Positions 17,999 through 25,808 of a stretch of 46,993 nt of DNA are shown piece after piece. A program made the position numbers and the translations under genes. The stretch lies in NCBI GenBank assembly GCA_002027195.1, contig MWJO01000064.1, forward strand, positions 1 through 46,993. The letters run 5' to 3'. The DNA comes from Streptomyces sp. GKU 895 (GTDB lineage: Bacteria > Actinomycetota > Actinomycetes > Streptomycetales > Streptomycetaceae). Positions within the stretch are counted from its first letter, which is position 1; the number at the start of each line of letters is the position of its first letter. The notes beneath the pieces were generated by a model. The model searched no databases and was not told where the DNA came from. It was given only the letters and a program-made list of their open reading frames with translations.

Positions 17999-19279
17999 AT
18001 GCCGACACTGACCCAAAAAGATCACGTAGTGATTGTGGACGCCTACTCGGGCGGCCGATACCTGATCCCCGCCTTCCAGGCTCTTGGATATCCGGTGGTA
18101 CACGTTCAGTCCGGGCCGGCTGGCCCCTTTTCCCGTGACAACGAAGCGGCGGCGGCCCGCGCCGAGATTCACCTGGTCAACGAGGGTGACGTCAACGCAT
18201 TGGTGGAGACTCTGCGTGCCTCGTCACCACGGATCGTGCTGGCGGGAAGCGAGGGTGGGGTGCTGCTTGCCGATCAGCTGGCAGACAGCCTGGACCTGCC
18301 ATTTCGCAATCACGCAGGAAAGTCCATGGCGCGACGCGACAAGTTCGAAATGCAAGAGCATCTCCGACAGGCAGGCGTGGCGAGCATCAAGCAAGCTCGC
18401 GTCACCGATGCCGAGCAGCTTGATACCTGGCTCGCCGCACACGACGCATATCCCGTTGTGGTCAAGCCGCTGCTCAGTGCGGGTACCGAAGGTGTTTTTG
18501 TGTGCCATTCGCGCACTGAAGCCCATAAAGCTCTCGATGCAATCATCGGGAGCAGTGATCTCTTCGGGAACCAGAACGATGCGGCGGTGGTTCAGGAGTT
18601 TCTGGCCGGTGTCGAATATGTGATCAACGGTATTGCCTGTCAAGGGCGTTACTCCTTCACGGACGCCTGGCGATCCGACAAGGTCGACAACCACGGATTT
18701 CATGTCTACGACACGCAGTACCTCTTCTGCGAAGAAGACCCGGGCTTCATGGAGATAACCGAGTACGTCGGTGACGCATGCCGCGCGCTCGGGCTTGTGA
18801 ACGGGCCTTTCCATGCCGAAGTGATGCTTACGGACAACGGGCCCGTGCTGATCGAAGTCGGCGCGCGTATCGCGGGTGGTGCCGACCCGTATGTGGTCGA
18901 GAGCTGCCTGGGGCACTCACAGATCAGGTGGCTGGTGCAGGCTTCGCTGAACCCGGTCGCATTCACTGAGGCTCGGGAACTCCTGCCGGCCGCCCCGCGA
19001 TCCCAGAGGGCTGCCTACGTGTATCTGATCGCCAAGACGGAGGGGAGGGTTCAAGAAGCCGACCTCTCCCGATTCCTCAGTGTCGACGGCGTGATGCATG
19101 TCAGTTACCTGTATGCGCCGGGTGACCGTCAAATGCTGACGAAGGATGCGCTCACTGCGGCAGGAGTGGTCCTCCTGACCGCCGAAACCCAAGAAGAGCT
19201 CAACGATCGGGCGCGTCGGATTCGAGAAATCGAAGCTGCCATGTACGAGGAAATCCTCGACGAGGAATCAGCTCGATGA
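17999..19279 (+). CDS. ATP-grasp amino acid ligase (second)
   Basis: This is a 426-aa ATP-grasp protein, not closely similar to the first. Its motifs are YPVVVKPLLSAGTEGVFV (ATP lysine, about residues 151-168), VVQEFLAGVEYVINGIA, FHAEVMLTDNGPVLIEVGAR and IAGGADPYV (metal and phosphate loop). A similar layout is seen in ligases such as alanine-anticapsin ligase BacD and L-amino acid ligases. The DNA is visibly richer in A/T-ending codons (GAT, AAG, GTT, ATT) than its neighbours, hinting at a separate origin. The ATG at 17999 is used. Its stop overlaps the DUF1015 start by 4 bases (ATGA). Two ligases suggest a product with at least two amide bonds made this way, or alternative amino acid choices. 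Confidence 0.87.
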   Translation: MPTLTQKDHVVIVDAYSGGRYLIPAFQALGYPVVHVQSGPAGPFSRDNEAAAARAEIHLVNEGDVNALVETLRASSPRIVLAGSEGGVLLADQLADSLDLPFRNHAGKSMARRDKFEMQEHLRQAGVASIKQARVTDAEQLDTWLAAHDAYPVVVKPLLSAGTEGVFVCHSRTEAHKALDAIIGSSDLFGNQNDAAVVQEFLAGVEYVINGIACQGRYSFTDAWRSDKVDNHGFHVYDTQYLFCEEDPGFMEITEYVGDACRALGLVNGPFHAEVMLTDNGPVLIEVGARIAGGADPYVVESCLGHSQIRWLVQASLNPVAFTEARELLPAAPRSQRAAYVYLIAKTEGRVQEADLSRFLSVDGVMHVSYLYAPGDRQMLTKDALTAAGVVLLTAETQEELNDRARRIREIEAAMYEEILDEESAR

Positions 19280-20622
19280 AGCACGCTACCGCGGCGCCGT
19301 CCTCTCGCGTTCAAGAGATCCCTGGACGCTCCCCCCGGCTGCGCCATGTGACGCCCCCGGACCCTCATGGGCTGACCCTCGCGCCGTTCCGCGGGCTGCG
19401 CTACGTCCCCGACCAGGTCCACAGCCTGTCCGCGGTCACCTCGCCGCCGTACGACGTCGTGGTCAGACCCGACGAGGTGGTCGAGCTGGAGGGCGCCGAC
19501 CCGCACAACATCGTGCGGCTGATCCTGCCGCGCGACGGCGAACGCGAGCCCAGCCACGCCCGCGCGGCCCAGACGCTGCGCCGCTGGCAGGAGCTGGGCG
19601 TGCTGGTCGCCGACGACACCCCCGCGCTCTACGTCTACGAGCAGCACACCGCGGACGACGTCCTGCAGCGCGGCCTCATCGGCAACCTGCGCCTGCCCGC
19701 CCTGGACGAAGGCGTAGTCCTGCCGCACGAGGACGTCATGCCCGCACCGGTGGCCGACCGCGCGGGCTTGATGCGGGCCACTGCCGCCAACCTGGAACCG
19801 CTGCTGCTCGCGTACCGCGGCGACGGCCCCGGCACCGCAGCCCGGATCATCGACGCCATCGCGGAACACCCCCCGCTGCTCGCCACGACCACCGAGGACG
19901 GCACCCGGCACCGGCTCTGGGCGATCACCGATCACGACGAGATCGCCGCCGTCAACGCCGACCTCGCCCCGCGCCAGGCCCTGATCGCCGACGGCCACCA
20001 CCGCTGGGCGACCTACCTGCGGCTGCGCGAGGAGCACCAGAGTCCGAGCCCCTGGGACTACGGCCTGGTGCTGCTCGTCGACACCGACCGCTACCCGCTG
20101 CGGGTAGGCGCCATCCACCGCGTGCTGCGCCAACTCCCGGTCGCGGACGCGCTGTCGGCCGTACGGGACACGTTCCGGATCGAGCAGGTCGACGGCCCGC
20201 TGGACACCGCGCTGGCCGCGCTCGCCGACGCGATCGCCGTCGGCGGCAACGCGTACCTGTTGGCCGGCGACGGGACGTTCCACCTGCTCACCCTCCCCGA
20301 TGAGCGACTTGTCGACGCATCCGTACCGCGCGACCGTCCCACCTCCTGGCGCCGCCTCGACGCCAGCGTGCTGCACTACGCGATGATCGACCACCTCTGG
20401 CACGTACCGGACGCCCCGGAGCACATCTCCTACATCCACGACGCCCTGGCCGCGGTCCACGAGGCCGAACGCCTGGGCGGCACCGCGGTGTTGATGCACC
20501 CGATCGCCGAGAGCACCGTGCTCGACCTGGCCCGCCAGGGAGTGATGATGCCCCATAAGTCGACGTCGTTCGGCCCAAAACCCGCTTCGGGCCTGCTGCT
20601 GCGCAGCCTCGAACTGAACTGA
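19276..20622 (+). CDS. DUF1015 family protein, candidate free-serine kinase
   Basis: This is a 448-aa DUF1015 protein. Conserved blocks are APFRGLRYVP (about residues 36-45), VTSPPYDVV, PHNIVRLILP, ALYVYEQ, the signature IADGHHRW (about 237-244), and the C-terminal ESTVLDLARQG and MPHKSTSFGPKP. From memory, the DGHHR-type motif links this family to the ParB/SerK/SbnI group, some of which phosphorylate free L-serine; this should be checked. O-phosphoserine is the substrate of SbnA, so coupling to this cluster could be functional. It may equally be a conserved chromosomal gene at the cluster border: the residues before GTG 19348 are unlike the family and could reflect the junction. Start choice (ATG 19276 by overlap, or GTG 19348) is unsettled. 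Confidence 0.85.
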   Translation: MKHATAAPSSRVQEIPGRSPRLRHVTPPDPHGLTLAPFRGLRYVPDQVHSLSAVTSPPYDVVVRPDEVVELEGADPHNIVRLILPRDGEREPSHARAAQTLRRWQELGVLVADDTPALYVYEQHTADDVLQRGLIGNLRLPALDEGVVLPHEDVMPAPVADRAGLMRATAANLEPLLLAYRGDGPGTAARIIDAIAEHPPLLATTTEDGTRHRLWAITDHDEIAAVNADLAPRQALIADGHHRWATYLRLREEHQSPSPWDYGLVLLVDTDRYPLRVGAIHRVLRQLPVADALSAVRDTFRIEQVDGPLDTALAALADAIAVGGNAYLLAGDGTFHLLTLPDERLVDASVPRDRPTSWRRLDASVLHYAMIDHLWHVPDAPEHISYIHDALAAVHEAERLGGTAVLMHPIAESTVLDLARQGVMMPHKSTSFGPKPASGLLLRSLELN

Positions 20623-20949
20623 GCGCCCGGCGGGCCGGTGGCCCTGGCCTGTGAGCGAAGGAATGCTTCCGGCTCGTGGACCAGGGCGTAGGCAACTGGG
20701 CGGTGTGCCGGATCGTCGGCATCAACGGATGGACCGGCAGGGCGGTGGCGGAACCGGCATGGGGCGTCAGGCAGGACCGACGCGGCCTGGCCGCTGCGCC
20801 GGCCGAGCACGCGGGGGCCATCGCGGTACCTGCGCGAGGCCGAGCGCCTTCACGTCCCCGATCGAACGCCCCAGCCGCTCGGGCGACCTCGTCCACCTGC
20901 CCTGCCCCTGCGAATGGCCGGGGCGGGCCCAGAAGAAAGGTAGAGCTCG
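20623..20949. other. Intergenic stretch without a supported gene
   Basis: These 327 bases between DUF1015 and the DHA2 exporter contain only short frames with poor codon bias on both strands. I see no clear promoter or hairpin. They presumably hold the exporter's promoter. Confidence 0.4.
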
Positions 20950-22428
20950 ATGACCCCTCCATCGAATCCCGGATGTGTGGGCCGAGGCCCGACTGGAAGC
21001 ATGGTCCAGACACCCGCCGACACCCGCGTTTCCACCCGCTCGTCCCGCAGGGCCGTGCCGACCTGGGCGGTGGTGTTCACTGTGTGCGCGGGGCAGTTCC
21101 TCGTCGTCCTCGACGTGTCGGTGGTCAACACCGCACTGCCGTCCATGCAGGCGAGCCTGGGTCTCAGCGCGTTCGGGCTGCAATGGGTGGTCAACGCGTA
21201 CTCGATCGCTTTCGCCGGGTTCATGCTGCTCGGCGGCCGGGCCGGGGACCTGTTCGGGCGTAAGCGCATGTTCCTCGTCGGGCTCTCCCTGTTCACGGTC
21301 GCTTCTCTGGCGGGCGGTCTGGCCCAGGGGAGCTGGCAACTGCTCGCCGCCCGGGCCGTCCAAGGCCTTGGCGCGGCCGTGCTCGCCCCGTCCACGCTCA
21401 CCCTGCTCACCTCGGCCGTGCCCGAAGGGCCTGCGCGGGTGCGGGTCATCGGGACCTGGACAGCGGTCGGTGCGGGCGGCGGTGCGGTCGGTGGCGCGGT
21501 CGGTGGAGTGCTCACCGACCTGATTTCCTGGCGCTGGGTACTGCTCATCAACGTGCCCGTCGGTGTACTCGTCCTCACGGCGGGCGTCCGCTGGCTGACC
21601 GAGAGCCGGGCCGGCGAGCGGCGGCGACTCGACCTGCCGGGCGCGCTGCTCGTCACGGCGGGCCTTGCCACGCTCGCGTACGGGATCGTGCAGACAGAGG
21701 GCGAAGGATGGACGGCGCCCGCGACGCTCGTGCCACTCGCCGCAGGGCTGCTGCTCATCGTGGCGTTCCTGCTGGTCGAGGCGCGGACCAAGGCTCCGCT
21801 GATGCCGCTCAGGCTCTTCCGGGTGCGGTCGGTGGCGGCGGCGAACGCGACGATGATGATCTCCGGCGCAGCCATGTTCGCCATGTGGTTCTTCATGACG
21901 GTGTACGCGCAGAATGTGCTCGGCTACTCGCCGGTCCAGGCTGGATTCGCCCTCGTACCGTCCTCGTTGACGGGGGTCGTCGGCTCGAAGCTGGCGCCGC
22001 GCCTGATGCCGCTGATCGGAGCGAAGAACGTCACGGTCGCCGGGCTCCTGACAGCCGCGGCCGGGGTCGGCTGGCAGTCGACGATGACCCCTGACGGCTC
22101 GTATGTCACCTCGATCCTGCTGCCGGGCATGCTGATGATGCTCGGTGCGGGCTTGGCCTCGACTCCTCTCTCGTTCCTTGCGACGTCGAGTGCTGCGCCC
22201 GGCGAGGCGGGTCTGGTGTCCGGCCTCATCAACACGTCGCGCACGATGGGTGGCGCGCTCGGCCTGTCGATCCTGTCAACGGTCGCGGCGACGCGCACGG
22301 CCGGAGCACCGGGAGCGGCGGCCCTCACGGACGGGTACGCGGCCGCGTTCCGCACGAGTGGGCTGATACTGCTCGGCGGCGTGGTGCTCGTCCTGCTGTG
22401 GATGCCAAGGGTCGACCGGGAACGGTGA
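20950..22428 (+). CDS. MFS exporter (DHA2/EmrB-QacA type, 14 TM)
   Basis: This is a 492-aa major facilitator with about fourteen hydrophobic segments. The hallmark motifs are LDVSVVNTALPSM in TM1 (about residues 53-65), GRAGDLFGRKRMF (motif A), and the motif C region AVGAGGGAVGGAVGG. DHA2 proteins are proton-driven multidrug exporters. The start at 20950 has a GAAAGG site; an in-frame ATG at 21001 is also possible. It has its own upstream gap and no regulator nearby. It may serve the Dap-peptide cluster as a second pump, or be an unrelated drug exporter. Confidence 0.9.
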   Translation: MTPPSNPGCVGRGPTGSMVQTPADTRVSTRSSRRAVPTWAVVFTVCAGQFLVVLDVSVVNTALPSMQASLGLSAFGLQWVVNAYSIAFAGFMLLGGRAGDLFGRKRMFLVGLSLFTVASLAGGLAQGSWQLLAARAVQGLGAAVLAPSTLTLLTSAVPEGPARVRVIGTWTAVGAGGGAVGGAVGGVLTDLISWRWVLLINVPVGVLVLTAGVRWLTESRAGERRRLDLPGALLVTAGLATLAYGIVQTEGEGWTAPATLVPLAAGLLLIVAFLLVEARTKAPLMPLRLFRVRSVAAANATMMISGAAMFAMWFFMTVYAQNVLGYSPVQAGFALVPSSLTGVVGSKLAPRLMPLIGAKNVTVAGLLTAAAGVGWQSTMTPDGSYVTSILLPGMLMMLGAGLASTPLSFLATSSAAPGEAGLVSGLINTSRTMGGALGLSILSTVAATRTAGAPGAAALTDGYAAAFRTSGLILLGGVVLVLLWMPRVDRER

Positions 22429-22505
22429 CTCACCGGATAACCGCCCCGTGTGCTTCGCCGGTCGCGAAGACGCGCGAGCGGCGTCCGTCGTCCCTCGAAA
22501 GTGCC

Positions 22506-22525
22506 GCCTGACCTGCGTGTCAGGC
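22506..22525. terminator. Possible bidirectional hairpin between convergent genes
   Basis: GCCTGAC and GTCAGGC form a 7-bp stem with a 6-base loop between the convergent exporter and yigZ genes. It overlaps the last codons of yigZ. There is no T-run and the stem is short, so support is modest. Confidence 0.35.
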
Positions 22526-23146
22526 GTCTCCGTACGCTTCTCCACCCAGTTCGAACCCGGCCGTCCCGGCGGTCGCGTCCGCGAGCCACGCCTCGAAGGC
22601 GGGTACGTCCGCGTCCGGAAGGCCGATCTCGATCGTGACCGCCTCGCCGTAGCGGACGTCGCGGACCTCGCGGCCGGTGGCGCGCAGGTCGTTCTGGAGC
22701 TTGCCCGCGCGGTGGTGGTCCACGGTCACCGTGGCGAGGCGGAAGCGGCGGCGGGTGATGCTGCCGAGGGCGTCCAGGGCCTCGCCGACCGCGCCGCCGT
22801 ACGCGCGGATGAGGCCGCCGGCGCCCAACTTGACGCCGCCGTAGTAGCGGGTGACGACGGCGACGACGTACCGCATGTCACGGCGCAGCAGCATCTGGAG
22901 CATGGGGACGCCGGCGGTGCCGCCCGGTTCGCCGTCGTCGCTCGCCTTCTGGATCGCGCCGTCGGCGCCGATGACGTAGGCGAAGCAGTTGTGGGTGGCG
23001 TCGGCGTGCTCCTTGCGGACGGCCGCGATGAAGTCCTGGGCCTCCTGCTCGGTGGCCGCCGGGGCGAGGGCGCACAGGAAGCGGGAGCGGTTGACCTCGG
23101 TCTCGTGCACGCCCGCTTGGGCGACGGTGCGGTACTCGTCCTGCAT
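22520..23146 (-). CDS. YigZ/IMPACT family protein
   Basis: This is a 208-aa protein of the UPF0029/IMPACT family. The signature DDGEPGGTAGVPML (about residues 69-82) and RYYGGVKLGAGGLIRAY (about 99-115) are intact, and the C-terminal half is a ferredoxin-like domain. The bacterial function is not firmly established; the eukaryotic IMPACT protein modulates Gcn2. Length and motif order match the family. It sits alone on the minus strand, downstream of a possible tiny ORF. Confidence 0.93.
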   Translation of the reverse strand: MQDEYRTVAQAGVHETEVNRSRFLCALAPAATEQEAQDFIAAVRKEHADATHNCFAYVIGADGAIQKASDDGEPGGTAGVPMLQMLLRRDMRYVVAVVTRYYGGVKLGAGGLIRAYGGAVGEALDALGSITRRRFRLATVTVDHHRAGKLQNDLRATGREVRDVRYGEAVTIEIGLPDADVPAFEAWLADATAGTAGFELGGEAYGDA

Positions 23147-23189
23147 CGGGCCAGCGTAGTCCGTGACCGAGACAGGGTCGCGGGCCGCC

Positions 23190-23298
23190 TCAGCGGGGGC
23201 CCGCGCAGGTCATGCGGGCCGGCTCGACTCGGTTCGTCCACGAAGATCGCTTTCAGGTCCTCGTCGAGGTCCCGTCCTGACAGGGGGCGCTCGCTCAC
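23190..23298 (-). CDS. Possible tiny ORF coupled to the SixA-type gene
   Basis: A GTG at 23298 overlaps the phosphatase stop (GTGA) and reads VSERPLSGRDLDEDLKAI and FVDEPSRAG, which has good codon bias. In this frame no stop occurs before the yigZ gene, but a one-base shift gives TGA at 23190, about 36 residues. I do not recognise it. It could be a small coupled protein with an indel, or chance. Confidence 0.25.
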
Positions 23299-23837
23299 TT
23301 CTTCCTCCCCCGGGGCACCGTGACCGCCGTCAGCAGGGCCGTGCCCGGGGCGAGGGCCTCCCAGGCCGTGCCGCGCCAGGCCAGGACGGCGATGGCCGAC
23401 GTGGGGAACTTCGCCCGGACCGTGTCCAGGGTGTCGTCGAGGCCGTCGCCTGCGAGTTCGAGGACGAGCTCCTCCAGGCCGGGGTTGTGGCCGACCAGCA
23501 GCAGCGTCTCCACCTCGGCGGACACCTCGTGCACGACCTCCAGGAGTTCGGGCACGTCGGCGCCGTAGAGCCGGGCGTCGTGGCGGACCGGGGGCGGGGT
23601 GCCCCACTGGGCGGCGGCCAGGTCCCAGGTCTGCCGGGCGCGTACGGCGGTGGAGCACAGCGCGAGGTCGGGCAGGCAGTCGGCCTCGGCGAGCGCCAGG
23701 CCCGCCGCGGGAGCGTCGCGCAGTCCGCGCGGGGCGAGCGGCCGCTGGTGGTCGCGGACGCCCTCCGGCCAGGCGGATTTCGCGTGGCGCAGCACGACGA
23801 GGCGGCGCAGCGGACCGGCTCCGGCGCGCGCGATCAT
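23295..23837 (-). CDS. SixA-like histidine phosphatase
   Basis: This is a 180-aa histidine phosphatase superfamily protein. The N-terminal motif LVVLRHAKSAWPEG carries the catalytic RHxK-type His (about residue 16), CSTAVRARQTWD follows, and LLLVGHNPGLEELV supplies the second His. The family removes phosphate from small molecules or phosphohistidine proteins. The ATG at 23837 overlaps the upstream gene stop by 4 bases. Longer extensions upstream of it are in a different frame from the real neighbour. Confidence 0.9.
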   Translation of the reverse strand: MIARAGAGPLRRLVVLRHAKSAWPEGVRDHQRPLAPRGLRDAPAAGLALAEADCLPDLALCSTAVRARQTWDLAAAQWGTPPPVRHDARLYGADVPELLEVVHEVSAEVETLLLVGHNPGLEELVLELAGDGLDDTLDTVRAKFPTSAIAVLAWRGTAWEALAPGTALLTAVTVPRGRKK

Positions 23838-24538
23838 GCGGGCGAGCCGATCTCGCGGGTGAGTTCGAGGCCGAGGAGCCGGTCCGCGTAGGCGTACGTC
23901 TCGAAGCGGGCGCCGCCCGGGAGGCCGGAGGCCTCCACCGACCGCAGGACGCGCAGGACGCCGGGTACGTCGAGGTCGTCCTCCCATGCCGTACGCAGCT
24001 CTCCGCGCACCTCGTCCGGCACCGGCCGCGACGGCTCGCGCGCCCAGTCGGCGACGGCACGACGCCACCGTACGAGAGTGTCGTGGGCGTCCTGGAGGGC
24101 GGCCGTGTCGAGGCGCGCCGCCAGACCCCGGGGCCGGGACAGCAGGGCGAGCCGCAGTACGTCGGGGTCCGCGCCCTCCGCCGGGTGCTCGACGGGAGCG
24201 ACCGCGAGCTGGACTCCGACGGACGTCACCTGGTCCTCGGCCACGACATGGATGACCTGCGTTCCCCCTGGGCCCGTGTCGTGGCGTCCTCGAAGGGACG
24301 GATGCCCAGCGCCGCGGCGCCCGCCCGTACCTCGGGCCGCTGCCGGGCGGCGTCGAGCCGGGCCCAGACCGGCGTACCGCCGAGTTCGAGGGCGCGGACG
24401 AGGGTGTCGGCGACGAGCAGCACCCGCAGGGCGGTGCCGTCGAGGCCGGGCACATGCGCCTCGACGCGGGTGAGACCACGGCGGGCGGGGGGCGGCCTCG
24501 ACCGGGTCGCCGGTTCGGGCGTCGATGATGCGCAGCAC
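23834..24538 (-). CDS. Conserved hypothetical protein, frameshifted (CysS-like fragment architecture)
   Basis: The gene is read from GTG 24538 (VLRIIDARTGDPVEAA) and ends in GLELTREIGSPA, overlapping the phosphatase start by 4 bases. The middle is in another frame: RGLTRVEAHVPGLDGTALR, then RVLLVADTLVRALELGG and AALGIRPFEDATTRA, before returning to HVVAEDQVTSVGVQLAVAP. The two shifts fall near 24490 (GCGGGCGGGGGG) and near 24265 (CCCCCTGGGCCC), both in G/C runs. Corrected, it is one protein of about 235 aa with a nucleotidyl-transferase-like N-terminal half and a helical C-terminal half, loosely like cysteinyl-tRNA synthetase. Function is unknown. Confidence 0.65.
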   Translation of the reverse strand: MLRIIDARTGDPVEAAPRPPWSHPRRGACARPRRHRPAGAARRRHPRPRPRTRRYAGLGPARRRPAAARGTGGRRGAGHPSLRGRHDTGPGGTQVIHVVAEDQVTSVGVQLAVAPVEHPAEGADPDVLRLALLSRPRGLAARLDTAALQDAHDTLVRWRRAVADWAREPSRPVPDEVRGELRTAWEDDLDVPGVLRVLRSVEASGLPGGARFETYAYADRLLGLELTREIGSPA

Positions 24539-24740
24539 GAGGTGAGCGTAGGCGGGACGGAGGCCGTCCGCAGGCAGGTGGCGCGGATTCCGGACAGGGG
24601 GGCGGGGTGCGGCGGGGTGCGCGGGCCTGGTGACAGGCGGTGCAAACGGGGCGACGGCCCTGGGAGATCGGGGGAATCAGCGGGGGCGGTGCGCTGTTGT
24701 GCCGAGAGCCCCAGCGACCAGATCCTCCAGGAGACCCACG

Positions 24741-25151
24741 GTGTACGGAGACGAAGCGACGGTCCGCAAGATACTCACCGAGAGCGGCGACACCTGGGCC
24801 GTGGTGGGCCTGTCCTCGAACCGGGGGCGCGCGGCGTACGGCGTCGCCGAGGTGCTCCAGCGCTACGGGAAGCGGATCGTGCCCGTGCACCCGAAGGCCG
24901 AGACCGTGCACGGCGAACAGGGCTACGCCTCGCTCGCCGACATTCCCTTCGACGTGGACGTGGTCGACGTCTTCGTCAACAGCGACCTCGCCGGCCCTGT
25001 CGTCGACGAGGCGATCGCCAAGGGCGCCAAGGCGGTCTGGTTCCAGCTCGGCGTGATCGACGAGGCGGCGTACGAACGGGCGCGTGCGGCGGGTCTCGAC
25101 ATGGTGATGGACCGCTGCCCGGCTATCGAGATCCCCCGGCTGCGGGACTGA
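24741..25151 (+). CDS. CoA-binding domain protein (YccU-like)
   Basis: This is a 136-aa protein consisting of a single Rossmann-like CoA-binding domain. The start VYGDEATVRKIL leads to WAVVGLSSNRGRAAYGV (residues 19-35), then VPVHPKAETVHGEQGYASL, DVVDVFVNS and AVWFQLGV. Related domains occur in succinyl-CoA synthetase alpha and in free-standing YccU. GTG at 24741 follows CAGGAGA at a good distance. It is convergent with the membrane protein gene to its right. The physiological role is unknown. Confidence 0.92.
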   Translation: MYGDEATVRKILTESGDTWAVVGLSSNRGRAAYGVAEVLQRYGKRIVPVHPKAETVHGEQGYASLADIPFDVDVVDVFVNSDLAGPVVDEAIAKGAKAVWFQLGVIDEAAYERARAAGLDMVMDRCPAIEIPRLRD

Positions 25152-25217
25152 GGCCCGAGGGGCGGCGCACCTCGGTCTGACGGCTTTCGTCGGCTCCCCC
25201 ACGGCTCGGCCCGCACC

Positions 25218-25808
25218 TCAGCCCTGCCCCTCGCACGCGTTGATGTAGTACAGCTCTATCTCCACCCGGTCCGCCGATCCCCCGGACCAGAACGGGCGCG
25301 TGCCCACGTTCCCGCCGCAGAAGGCCTGCGGGCGGCGGGACTTGAGGGTGGCGTTGACGTCCTCCGCGAGGTCGGTCGCCGCGCCCAGCATCGACTGCGG
25401 GGCGACACCGAAGGTGATGACCATGCCGATGCGGCGGCCGTCACCGCTCGCGCGGATCTCCTTGTCGAGCGCCGCGATGATCTTCTTTCGGTCGGCGGCA
25501 TTCAGGTTCCCCTTGCCGGCGGCGCGGCCGGTCGCGCCCGAGGACAGGGACACCGCGAAGGTGTGCCGTCGCGGATCGAGACCGGTCGGGCCCTTGGCCG
25601 TGCGTGAGGGGGAGGGCGACGCGGACGACGACGCGGAGGACGACGGGGACGCAGACGGCTTCGGTGCCTTCTTCGCGCCCGCCGCCCCTGTGCCGTCCGA
25701 GGCGATCATGCCGAGCGCCACCAGGAACAACACCAGGAACAGGTCCGCGAAGAGCCAGCCCGCGAGGTGGCGCGGGGCGATGCCGGCGCCCGGCGGGCGG
25801 CGCCTCAC
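25218..25808 (-). CDS. Single-pass membrane protein, MotB/OmpA-like layout
   Basis: This is a 196-aa protein. One membrane segment, LFADLFLVLFLVALGMIA (about residues 19-36), follows a short positive N-terminus, so the rest should be outside. A Ser/Pro/Ala/Lys-rich linker (about 45-75) leads to a compact domain with ADRKKIIAALDKEI and RIGMVITFGV and two cysteines. The plan resembles MotB-type proteins with a periplasmic OmpA-like domain, though the peptidoglycan-binding signature is not clear. It is the last gene of the GTPase operon and overlaps the preceding gene by 4 bases (ATGA). Confidence 0.75.
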   Translation of the reverse strand: MRRRPPGAGIAPRHLAGWLFADLFLVLFLVALGMIASDGTGAAGAKKAPKPSASPSSSASSSASPSPSRTAKGPTGLDPRRHTFAVSLSSGATGRAAGKGNLNAADRKKIIAALDKEIRASGDGRRIGMVITFGVAPQSMLGAATDLAEDVNATLKSRRPQAFCGGNVGTRPFWSGGSADRVEIELYYINACEGQG

